39,503 nt of DNA from a virus, in IMG/VR virus record IMGVR_UViG_3300025141_000263, positions 1-39,503 of that record. The stretch is one strand, 5' to 3'. The notes beneath the pieces were generated by a model. It saw only the letters and a list, made by a program, of their open reading frames with translations. It did not search any database and was not told where the DNA came from. The position numbers and the translations under genes are program-made. Below are positions 16,973-26,222 of this stretch, piece after piece. Every line of letters starts with the position of its first letter. Positions within the stretch are counted from its first letter, which is position 1.

Positions 16973-19900
16973 TAGTTATTGACTCCAAATCTATTTAACT
17001 CGTAACTGAATACTTCATCAAATACTACCATAAACAAGGGTTGTTTTGTTATAATCTCATACCCTTTATCATATAACTTCATTCTTATTTCTTGTGCTTC
17101 ATTAGTATCAGATGTAACTAACCAGTTCACAGCGTTTTGTTCATTAGGATAATTCTTTTCATCTTGTATAGTGTCTATTGCTGCTTGTCTAAAACCTAGA
17201 TATTCTTTTATAGATGGTGTAATATCAAACCCTGTAAACCTTGGGTCTTCTACTGCTCTTACTAGATAATCTACAAGCACTCCATTGTTCAATCTTTCTG
17301 GCAATTCACCACCCAATACCTTATTCATCTGTTCTGATTTACCATAAGCCATAGGAAACCAATTACCTAATTTTGCATCTATGACTGCATTTGCAGCTTG
17401 TATATTTTCTGGTGAATCTTTTCCTGTAGCTATAAGACTCTGTAACTTATCATCTTTTGCTGCTCTACCCATAATTGATGCTAAATATCTTTGTACCTCT
17501 AAGTACATTTCATCATCATTCTTAGGAGTTATTAATCCCATGTATTTTACAGATTGATAACCACTGAAATCTATTTTACCTTCATCTATATTTCTTGAAA
17601 AATATACAAGTACAGGACCAAAGTCTTCAGATAATTCTGGATGGTTATTTACAAACTCATATTCTTTTGTAGTTCTTGGGATTCTACCTGCCTCTGATAC
17701 TGTTTTACCTCTAACTTGTAAACCTGCAGATGTAAGTTGTTCGCTTATATCATACTTATCTAAACCAAGTAATCTAACAACTTCAAGTAATGCGTAATAC
17801 TCTCCTTGTTTTGGTCCAAGTATAGCGTTCCACTGCTTTCTCATGTCTTGATAAAAACCATGTATTGCAGCTAACTCAACCATATTGTTGTATGCAATAC
17901 CTGCTTCGTACCCTTCTTCTCCATACCATTCATTAAAACTTTGTTCGTTACCTTCTATTTTGTATAGGACACTAAGTTTTGGTGCAAATGGACTAACAAA
18001 TCTATCCCATGTTTTTATTGTGTATAAATTATTTCTAACTAATGCACCTATTTCTTGTATCTTATCTACATCATCTGCATACTCAGGATGTAACTGTGCT
18101 GCTATCTGCATACCATTTGTAGTAGAAGAAATCCATATATCTTCATCTACACCTTCAAACCCAAATGACTTGCCCATAGAATTAAACCAATTCTTTGCAA
18201 CTGATGGTATTGCCATATCTACTAACTCTGCAGGTAATTCTGTTAGTGATAATGGCTCATCACTAAAAGGTAATTGAAAACCTGCCATAATATTTTTCTC
18301 TACAAATCTTCTACCCCCAGGATTATTTCTAAGAAGAAAACCTAAAGGCATAGTTATACCATCACCTAATGATGGAAGATAACCTACACCACCAACACCT
18401 AATGATTTAAGTGGATAACCTTTTTTAATATATACTCTGCTTTCCTCATCAGATACATCTTCTGTAGCTAAACCACCTAGTTCAGACTTAGTGTGTACTT
18501 GTAATGGCGTTCCTGCTGTAGGCATAAACACATACAAATCACCAAATCTATCTTGTGTAATAACATTATTTTCAATTCCTCTTCTCACACCCTGACCTAT
18601 CTGTACAGCAGCTTTTGGATTGTTAGCAGTGAGAAGTAAGTATCTACCCATATACTCACGATACGCTTCAAAGAAAGCAAATGAACTTCTGTATGCTTGT
18701 GCAAAATATCCTCTTTCAGTTAAGTTATATAGTAAGTTAGCGTTTGCTTCCATAGATGCTTCTAATGCTCTTTGGTGTATGTCCATAGCACTCATGTTTC
18801 TAGTAATGTTTGCTCTAACATCATTCATATCTAATAATGTTGTGTAACTATATTCATCCATGTTTTGCATAATGGTGTTAGTTCTTGGATTAAATACTTC
18901 TAATGATTTATTCTTTCTATCAAAAATACCTTTTATCAATGACTTTTCAAATATATTATCTGCAATAAATGCTTTCTCCTCTATTTTTTTACCTTGCCTA
19001 CTAGCTAAATAATTTTTACCTCTGACTATTGGTTCATCACCTAATACTTTTATTTGTTTATCATTAAGTAATTTTTTACCTTTAGTTCTAAGTAAGTTAT
19101 ATACAGCAGAGTTATTTATTACTTCGTATGTGTCATCTTGTTTAAACACTGCCTCTACTATCTCATCACCTTTTTTTATTAGATATGACTCACCAAAAGT
19201 AACTTGGTCTGCTGCTAATGAAAGATACTTTGCTTTAATATATGCTTGTACTCCTGCATCAATTCTTGTATCTTTTACACCTCTGTTAATTTTTACTGAT
19301 ACATCTAATACCCACTGACCTCTTGCTTCATCCCATTTACCACCTAGTACATGGTCAACTAATCTTAATTTATCTTGATTATCTTTAACAAACATAGTTA
19401 CTGCTTCTTTAGTTAAAGAATCTTTACCTGTAAGAACAAGCTGTCTTGTTTTATATGGTGATACATACAACATAGCTTCTTTACCCCAAGATTCTGGATT
19501 ACCTAAATCTAAACTAAATCCATCTATGTTTGCTTGTGTAAACCTATATACCTCATCAATAAGTTCATCAGTAATATTTTGTTTAGGAACAGCTACATTT
19601 ATTTTTTTACCTAATACTTTTTCTATAGTTTTTCTTCCTACATCAAATGTAAGTTCACCACTGTAGTTGTTTTTCTGTGATTTCCCTTTTGTAGATGATT
19701 GGAACTTACTTCTAAGTTCAGTAAGGTTTGGTTGTTTATTAGACAACCCTAGTATTTCTTCCAATCCATTTTTAGTTGCACCTGGTTTACTTAAATAATC
19801 TAATGCCTCTTTAATTATTATGTCAATATCACTATCTGCATAACCACTATCAAAACTATTTTTAAGTACATCTTTTAATAAACCTTCGTTAGGTAATGCA

Positions 19901-22900
19901 CCATTGTAAATAACTTCATCTTTTTTAAAGTTAGTTACATATGTACCTACCTTAGAATCATCAAATCCTAATCTTCCTTCAGCTATATTATCTGCAGAAC
20001 CATAAACTAATTTCTCTGCATCTTGTACATCAGTAGTAAATTTAATACTATTTTTGTTTAAAGGATTCTTAGCTAAATAATTTACACTTCTGTTACCACC
20101 TTGTTCTGTAAATACAGTTGCAGTAAATGTTGTTTCACCCTTGTAAGTCTTCTGTGTTACTTGTGGTTTTATATTTACATTTAAGACTTCATCATATTCT
20201 TCTAATGTAGATACTGCTCTATCTCTTTCTTTTTGTATTACCTCTATAACATCATCAGATAAATTAATAACACTGTCTTCATCATTGTGTATTTTAAGTA
20301 ATTCATCTAGTTCTGTTTTTCTACCAAATACAGAGAATGCTTTAACAAATTCATCATATCCTTGTTTTAAATAAGGTATACGAATAAATGAACCTTCACC
20401 TTGTGTAGTAGCAAAAAATAAAGAGTTTAAAAGATTTCTAAATGTTTTCTTACCTTCTATAATTTGTCGTTCTGCATCTACCTTTGGATATGGTATTTCA
20501 AAAGGCAACTTATCAACATTCTTGTTATACAATGTAGCAATTCTTCTTGATGCTTTTTCTGCTATGTCTGGTGTAGTAGAAGATAAATCTCTAAGATTGA
20601 TGTTTCCTATTTTTGAATCTGCAATAACATTTAATAAATCAGCAGAACCACCTGTGTAGTTATCAATGCTGTCACTGTAATGTTTTGCAAGTCTTAAAAA
20701 ATCTTCTTCTGTCTGGACAACACCAACTTCTAAGTTTCTTTGTTTAGGTCCTCTTATTTGAAACCCTTGATTAGCTTCATCAATTAATTTTAAAAATTCA
20801 GGTTCTTTTTGTAATGTTTCTGCTATTTGTTCTAAGGTATAACCTTGCCTTTTCATACCTGCTATTGCAGGTGCAAGTTCATCATCTATGTATTTATATA
20901 AAAAATATTCGTATGCTTTTATATGGTCAGGACTTTGTTTATTAACAAGAGTATGTCCTGTGTTAGTAATAAATCTATTGTTTACAAACTTTACATCTGC
21001 AGAGAATAACTGTGCAATTTCTGGTGCTCCAAACTCCTGTGAATCAGACAAGACACCCAAAGACTTTCTTATTCGTTTTGGTACCAAGTCTTCTAAAAAT
21101 TTTAATTTTGGTGTTGTTGCTTCTATTGCTTTTGTAGTTCTATATGGTCCACTAATCATAGTTGAAGGTTTACCAAATACTCGTGTCAATATACCTTCTG
21201 GGTCATTAAGCATAAGTTTTAAAGAGTCAACAGGATTTTTAAGCATGTTTCTTACACCAAACATATTGAACTTAACCATGGCATCTACAATTAGTTTTAG
21301 TGGATAACTTAATCTAAATAACAAAAATGCAGGGTATCTAAAGTTTCTCATATAACCAAACACAACATTGTCGTATGTCTGTACACCTTTTTCCATAGCT
21401 TCAAATAAAATATTAGGGTCATCAAAGTCTGTGAATACATCATCAATTACTTCTCTTAATGCACTATCTTCTTTCCAAAAATCTACTTTGACACCTTCAT
21501 CTGCTGCTTTACGCACTATGTCAAATATTTCTTCAACACCTTCTTTGTTTGTTAATTGTCTTTTTATTCTTCTTTTAGCTGATGTTGCTCTAAGTAATCC
21601 TTGTATATCTGGTCCATGTATAGTTAAGTTTTTAAGTTGACCATATAGTTCTAATGATTGTTTTGTAAGGTGTACCATATCTTGTTCAGATGCAACAGAA
21701 CCAAACATTTTCTTTGTTATAATATCTACTTCCATTGGGTCATAAAACTCTGGACTTCTTGATGGTGACATAGGTTTAAACTCTCCATCACTAAAACCTT
21801 GTTTGTCATTTTTAAGATAATACTTACTCATAAAGTCATCTATCTCATTGTCTGTCAAACCATAAGTACTTTTAAGCTGTAGTCCTAATTCTCCAAATAC
21901 TAATTTGTTTTGAAATATTTCTTTTGCTTGAAAATATTGACCATTTGATATAGCATCATAAAACTCTGTTGCTAATTCTTCTATTCTGCTTTCTGGTACT
22001 TTACTTGCATATCCATATCTAATAAAATATTCCATAGCTTCTTTTGTGTTTTCTAAATCTGCAGGTTTTAACTTAGGTAATTTAATATCTCTTGCTAAGA
22101 AAGTATCTCTTAAACCACCACCTCTTTTATATGCAGCTTCTATACCTTCATCTAATTCTTTATTTATTAATGCTTCTAAATTACTTTCATATACTACTTT
22201 TGACTGTAGGTGTTTATTTTTACCTTTACCCATAAAACTACCACCATAAAACATGTCTGTAACATATCCATTTTCTATACCATTTTCTATTGTTTGCATT
22301 ATGTCATCTGCTGTAGTGTCAGCAGATTTAATTCTAAAAGCAAAGTCTGGATGAAAACCTTCGCTTATTAAGTAAGTAGCGATTGGTCTGTTTTCATTTT
22401 TTGCTTGTACAATTAAATTTGCAATACCTTCAAATGTTTCTTTATTATTATCAAATATTTGTCTAGCAGTTAAACCCTTATCTAACTGTTCTGGAAGTGA
22501 CCTACCTAGTGCTGTAAGAACTTCATCAAAGTTAGCAGTTGTTGTTCGTGCTGCTAATCCTGAACCAGGAACTATATAATTTAAAGGGTCAAGATATATA
22601 TACTTTGCCATATTAATTAACCCTGCAAAAAATCCTGCCATACTTCTAGTTTTTTCATACCCTAAATCTTGTAAAGCATTGAACTTTACTTGTTCTGCAT
22701 TTTCTAATATATCAAAATATTGTGTTCCATTAATTTTTCCTGTATCAAGAGCCACTTGTGCTTCTTGTTCTATTCTGTCATACTCACTATCTAAAAATTC
22801 TGTAACATAATTTGCGTAACCATAATTAGTAGAAAGGTTTCCTGTTAAACCAAAGACAATACCATCACCTAATCCAACAGGTATAGCTTGATTAAAAAAT

Positions 22901-23880
22901 GTTTCGTTTAGTTCTTGTTGTCTATCAAACTCAGGACTTAACGCAATTACATCTGCAATACCTTTTGCATCTGTATCTGGGTCAATAATGTCATCTACAG
23001 TTTGAAAAAACAAACCTGCCTTTTCTCCAAAGGACAAATCTCTTCCTTTTTCGTTTTTAAGTGCAGTTATTTTTTCACCAATAATATCTGGAAATAACTC
23101 ATTAAATATATCTAAATCTGTTTTAGTTATTAAAGGATTGCCTTCTTCATCTACAATGCCTCTAGCTACTAAAAAGTTTTTTGCTGTTTCTGATGGTGTA
23201 TAGTATGTATCATTGTTTTTTAGTTTTGCAAGTCTTTGCCTTTCATAATTTCTAAATGCTTTTGCATGTGCAATTAAACCTGGTATGAAAGGTAACTCAT
23301 TATCTTTTAAGTTTTCATAACCTGCTATCTGAACAACATCAGAAAGAGTTTTACCTTTTTTATTTAACTCTTCTTCTAATGCTGCTTGATATTCAACACT
23401 GTAGTTTCTAACTCTCTTGTCAGTACCTTGTATAAGACCATCTGCAAATATACGAAGTGTTCCAAACAAATATGAACCAAATTTATCTGCTCCTCTTTTT
23501 GCCATTTCTCTACTAGCTGTACCAACATTTTCAAAAAAGTCACCTGTTAACTTCAACATAAGTGCAGGTCCTAAACCATAAGATTGTTTTGTTTTATCTT
23601 CAACACCTTGACTTCTATTGTTTGTGTAACTTACAGGAGGTGTTGTTGTTTGTGACCAAACACTGATATATTCTTGGTCTGTTAATCCCATGTCTGCTGC
23701 TGTAGCTATAAACTCAGGCTCTTCTGTTGGTGTAAGTGATTCTAGTTCTTCAAATTTTTTTATAAACTTTTCTAATTCTGGTCCTGCATCTGCTTCTGCT
23801 TTATTTAATTGTTTATTATAGAGTTCTTCTTCTTTGTAACCCTTATACCAGTTTTGACTCCAATTTGTCCATAATGACAT
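16972..23880 (-). CDS. Giant internal virion/injection-type protein (2302 aa)
   Basis: The longest gene, 17 percent of the window. It is mostly helical, with hydrophobic stretches near residues 410-435 (GFFAGLINMAKYIYLDPLNY), 840-875 (YPAFLLFRLSYPLKLIVDAM) and 1740-1770 (SFAFFEAYREYMGRYLLL). No catalytic motif is obvious. In short-tailed phages, proteins of this size near the portal are internal core proteins ejected into the cell envelope (T7 gp16 in role); the hydrophobic stretches would fit a channel. A tape-measure role is unlikely because no tail tube protein is present. No frame break is seen over 6.9 kb. Confidence 0.65.
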   Translation of the reverse strand: MSLWTNWSQNWYKGYKEEELYNKQLNKAEADAGPELEKFIKKFEELESLTPTEEPEFIATAADMGLTDQEYISVWSQTTTPPVSYTNNRSQGVEDKTKQSYGLGPALMLKLTGDFFENVGTASREMAKRGADKFGSYLFGTLRIFADGLIQGTDKRVRNYSVEYQAALEEELNKKGKTLSDVVQIAGYENLKDNELPFIPGLIAHAKAFRNYERQRLAKLKNNDTYYTPSETAKNFLVARGIVDEEGNPLITKTDLDIFNELFPDIIGEKITALKNEKGRDLSFGEKAGLFFQTVDDIIDPDTDAKGIADVIALSPEFDRQQELNETFFNQAIPVGLGDGIVFGLTGNLSTNYGYANYVTEFLDSEYDRIEQEAQVALDTGKINGTQYFDILENAEQVKFNALQDLGYEKTRSMAGFFAGLINMAKYIYLDPLNYIVPGSGLAARTTTANFDEVLTALGRSLPEQLDKGLTARQIFDNNKETFEGIANLIVQAKNENRPIATYLISEGFHPDFAFRIKSADTTADDIMQTIENGIENGYVTDMFYGGSFMGKGKNKHLQSKVVYESNLEALINKELDEGIEAAYKRGGGLRDTFLARDIKLPKLKPADLENTKEAMEYFIRYGYASKVPESRIEELATEFYDAISNGQYFQAKEIFQNKLVFGELGLQLKSTYGLTDNEIDDFMSKYYLKNDKQGFSDGEFKPMSPSRSPEFYDPMEVDIITKKMFGSVASEQDMVHLTKQSLELYGQLKNLTIHGPDIQGLLRATSAKRRIKRQLTNKEGVEEIFDIVRKAADEGVKVDFWKEDSALREVIDDVFTDFDDPNILFEAMEKGVQTYDNVVFGYMRNFRYPAFLLFRLSYPLKLIVDAMVKFNMFGVRNMLKNPVDSLKLMLNDPEGILTRVFGKPSTMISGPYRTTKAIEATTPKLKFLEDLVPKRIRKSLGVLSDSQEFGAPEIAQLFSADVKFVNNRFITNTGHTLVNKQSPDHIKAYEYFLYKYIDDELAPAIAGMKRQGYTLEQIAETLQKEPEFLKLIDEANQGFQIRGPKQRNLEVGVVQTEEDFLRLAKHYSDSIDNYTGGSADLLNVIADSKIGNINLRDLSSTTPDIAEKASRRIATLYNKNVDKLPFEIPYPKVDAERQIIEGKKTFRNLLNSLFFATTQGEGSFIRIPYLKQGYDEFVKAFSVFGRKTELDELLKIHNDEDSVINLSDDVIEVIQKERDRAVSTLEEYDEVLNVNIKPQVTQKTYKGETTFTATVFTEQGGNRSVNYLAKNPLNKNSIKFTTDVQDAEKLVYGSADNIAEGRLGFDDSKVGTYVTNFKKDEVIYNGALPNEGLLKDVLKNSFDSGYADSDIDIIIKEALDYLSKPGATKNGLEEILGLSNKQPNLTELRSKFQSSTKGKSQKNNYSGELTFDVGRKTIEKVLGKKINVAVPKQNITDELIDEVYRFTQANIDGFSLDLGNPESWGKEAMLYVSPYKTRQLVLTGKDSLTKEAVTMFVKDNQDKLRLVDHVLGGKWDEARGQWVLDVSVKINRGVKDTRIDAGVQAYIKAKYLSLAADQVTFGESYLIKKGDEIVEAVFKQDDTYEVINNSAVYNLLRTKGKKLLNDKQIKVLGDEPIVRGKNYLASRQGKKIEEKAFIADNIFEKSLIKGIFDRKNKSLEVFNPRTNTIMQNMDEYSYTTLLDMNDVRANITRNMSAMDIHQRALEASMEANANLLYNLTERGYFAQAYRSSFAFFEAYREYMGRYLLLTANNPKAAVQIGQGVRRGIENNVITQDRFGDLYVFMPTAGTPLQVHTKSELGGLATEDVSDEESRVYIKKGYPLKSLGVGGVGYLPSLGDGITMPLGFLLRNNPGGRRFVEKNIMAGFQLPFSDEPLSLTELPAELVDMAIPSVAKNWFNSMGKSFGFEGVDEDIWISSTTNGMQIAAQLHPEYADDVDKIQEIGALVRNNLYTIKTWDRFVSPFAPKLSVLYKIEGNEQSFNEWYGEEGYEAGIAYNNMVELAAIHGFYQDMRKQWNAILGPKQGEYYALLEVVRLLGLDKYDISEQLTSAGLQVRGKTVSEAGRIPRTTKEYEFVNNHPELSEDFGPVLVYFSRNIDEGKIDFSGYQSVKYMGLITPKNDDEMYLEVQRYLASIMGRAAKDDKLQSLIATGKDSPENIQAANAVIDAKLGNWFPMAYGKSEQMNKVLGGELPERLNNGVLVDYLVRAVEDPRFTGFDITPSIKEYLGFRQAAIDTIQDEKNYPNEQNAVNWLVTSDTNEAQEIRMKLYDKGYEIITKQPLFMVVFDEVFSYELNRFGVNN

Positions 23881-24236
23881 TAATTAAACCTTCTTGAAAC
23901 AAAATAACCACCATGGTCTTTTATCATATCTACTAACACTTGTACATTAGTTCCTGAAGGTAATGTTGTTTGAGTACCTCTAGTGCTATCTTCCATTATT
24001 GATTCTGATTCTCTTTCAGTAAATCTAGCTATATCTTTTGCTTGAAATCCTCCTACTTGACTTGCAGTAACACCTGTGTCACTTGCTGCCCTTGACCTTT
24101 GTAAAGCAATCATATCTTCTTGTGCCATCCTTCCACCAAACTCATCATCAGGTATAGCTTTTAAATCTGCAAAAGCACCATCTAATTTGTTATCTGTTGC
24201 TTGTTTAAGTGTTGATGGCTTTCTACCTCTTGGCAT
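23880..24236 (-). CDS. Small hypothetical protein after the portal
   Basis: 118 residues, basic start (MPRGRKPSTLKQATDNK), polar and helix-prone, with no membrane segment. It overlaps both neighbours by one base. It may be a portal accessory or small head protein; the AT-hook-like RGRKP start could contact DNA. Function not recognised. Confidence 0.6.
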   Translation of the reverse strand: MPRGRKPSTLKQATDNKLDGAFADLKAIPDDEFGGRMAQEDMIALQRSRAASDTGVTASQVGGFQAKDIARFTERESESIMEDSTRGTQTTLPSGTNVQVLVDMIKDHGGYFVSRRFN

Positions 24237-24451
24237 TAGTACTCTCCTGGGTCTTCTATATCTATTCCTAAAGCAATACTAATCCATACACCAGGTATCG
24301 GTGTTGGCATTATATATTGTCCTATTGGAAAATCTCCTGGTACTTCTATATTTAAAATGTCTGTTTGTATTGTTGGGTCTTCTTGAACAGATATTTCATC
24401 CCAATCTTCTTGATTAATAATGTCATAAAACTTTCTGTTAATATCAGGCAA
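24236..24451 (-). CDS. Small hypothetical protein, likely TTG start
   Basis: A GTG at complement(24476..24478) opens the frame, but AAGGAGG inside the end of the portal gene is 6 bases before TTG at complement(24449..24451), so I choose TTG and a 71-residue product (LPDINRKFYDIINQEDWDEI...). It is acidic, with a PGDFPIGQYIMPTPIPGVW segment. It overlaps the portal stop by 8 bases, suggesting coupled translation. Function unknown. Confidence 0.6.
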   Translation of the reverse strand: MPDINRKFYDIINQEDWDEISVQEDPTIQTDILNIEVPGDFPIGQYIMPTPIPGVWISIALGIDIEDPGEY

Positions 24452-26222
24452 CTGGACCTCCTTGTGCAGGTACACCACCTGCTAATCCTGCAAGTACAGA
24501 AGCTATATCTGGCTCACCTTGTGGTAATTGTGGTTGTTGTAATCCTGCACCTATTATTTCTTCTTCTTCTGGTGTAGGTTCTTCACCTTCTGCTGTATAA
24601 AATTTATCTAATATCTCTGACATTTTTTGTGGATTTTTTCTAATTTCAATAGCAGCAATAGTTGCTTTTGGATTACCTTGTGCAGCTTGTGCCATTAATG
24701 ATTCAAACAATACTGTTTCTGCTTTTTCTGCAGATATTCTTTGTTGTATCTTAGTAATGTTGTCTAATCCATCCATGTTCTCTTGTAATGTTTGAGTATC
24801 AATAATACCCTGTTGTTTTAATTGCAGTCCTGTTATTATTTTTTGCGGTTCATCAAATCCTGCCATCACACCATACACTCTTCTCGTTTCGTAAACTTCT
24901 GATATGTCTGTTGATGGTGTATAAGATTCTTTGTAAGATGTTCCTTTATGTCTACCTGCAATAGGTTTACGAACATTACCAAACATTGCTTCATCATATT
25001 CTAATCTTTTAGCATCTAGTTCTTGTAATGCTTCTTTTAAGACTGTTTGATATTCTCTAACATGCAATGATGCAGATTGTCCTAGTTCTTCTAAACCTCT
25101 ACCTGTTACAAAAGAGTTTGGTGATTGTCCATCATCAGCTACAGGATATGCTGCACCAAGTCGCAAGTGTCGTTCAAGCCTATCTACTTGTTGAAATAAT
25201 TGATAAGGTAGATTGTTGACTGGTTTTGACACTTGCGAACCAGGTGTTAAATAGTTGACAGCAAATCTGCCCTTTCTATATTTTCCTGATTCAATCTCAC
25301 CAACAATATTTGTTTCTGTAAATACTGCATCTTCCATAGCAATAGTTCCAAGTATGTTAATCTTTGCCATGTTTGACATAAGACCTGTAATGTGTTGGAA
25401 CTGACTTTGAAGTTGGTCAAAAGCATATCTTTTAGCCACAACAAAACAAGGACCAGATTGTAAAGCATTAGGCATAAAATCTATAATCTTTTTATTTTCA
25501 GGTAGGAATACATAAGTTCCTTCCATATCTTTATACTCAACTACAACTTTTCCATGACCTGTAGAGTTTGCCCAACTTGATGCTCTATCTGAACTATCCA
25601 TAAGTGCAGAGTATGGGTTTTGAAAACCATCATCATTTTCTTCTTTAGCAAATATATATTTTTTAGCCTCTGGATATTGGTCAGCTAATATTCTATGTGG
25701 CACTCTACGAATTATTGCTAATTCTTTTGGTTGTTGGTCATTTCCAAATACCCCTGGATAACAAGTAAAAGGGTCTTGTAGTTCAGCATATGGATATGGG
25801 TTACCATCCTTATCTCTTTTATGTCCTATAGTCCAAGCTATAAAACCATAACCAGGTAACCATCTTGCTGCTTGTGGCAACTGCATGTGTAATTTTTGAA
25901 ATTTGTCGTATGAGGTAACTATTCTTTCTAGTTTCTCTGATTTTTTTCTAGCTCTCTCGCTGTCTTTTTCATTAATGATATCTATTTTTAAATCAGGACT
26001 TCTACCTAGTTTTTGTGCAAATCTTTCTAGTGCTGTAAGAAACATGTTAGGTGCAGGTAACTCGTGATACTCAACATTAATTGAATTACCAAGAAGTGCT
26101 TTTACTGCAGCTTCACCACCATTCATAATGTCACGAATCCTAGACCTATCAACCATTTGTTCTTGATTAATTACTCTTAGGTAATCTATTCTGTCGTATA
26201 ATTTATCGCTATCTAAAGGCAT
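24444..26222 (-). CDS. Portal protein
   Basis: 592 residues, immediately after TerL. Features expected of a portal are an N-terminal helical region, the wing segment WLPGYGFIAWTIGHKRDKDGNPYPYAELQDPFTCYPGVFG (split here only by prose), and a later helical stem/crown region with SPNSFVTGRGLEELGQS. The C-terminus is Gly/Pro/Gln rich (LQQPQLPQGEPD...) and probably disordered. The dodecameric portal is the channel for DNA packaging and exit. Length is slightly above the usual 450-550. Confidence 0.8.
   Translation of the reverse strand: MPLDSDKLYDRIDYLRVINQEQMVDRSRIRDIMNGGEAAVKALLGNSINVEYHELPAPNMFLTALERFAQKLGRSPDLKIDIINEKDSERARKKSEKLERIVTSYDKFQKLHMQLPQAARWLPGYGFIAWTIGHKRDKDGNPYPYAELQDPFTCYPGVFGNDQQPKELAIIRRVPHRILADQYPEAKKYIFAKEENDDGFQNPYSALMDSSDRASSWANSTGHGKVVVEYKDMEGTYVFLPENKKIIDFMPNALQSGPCFVVAKRYAFDQLQSQFQHITGLMSNMAKINILGTIAMEDAVFTETNIVGEIESGKYRKGRFAVNYLTPGSQVSKPVNNLPYQLFQQVDRLERHLRLGAAYPVADDGQSPNSFVTGRGLEELGQSASLHVREYQTVLKEALQELDAKRLEYDEAMFGNVRKPIAGRHKGTSYKESYTPSTDISEVYETRRVYGVMAGFDEPQKIITGLQLKQQGIIDTQTLQENMDGLDNITKIQQRISAEKAETVLFESLMAQAAQGNPKATIAAIEIRKNPQKMSEILDKFYTAEGEEPTPEEEEIIGAGLQQPQLPQGEPDIASVLAGLAGGVPAQGGPVA

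Noticed and set aside
16972-23880. The giant protein as a tape-measure protein
   Set aside because: No tail tube, sheath or assembly chaperone genes are present, and gene order is that of a short-tailed phage.
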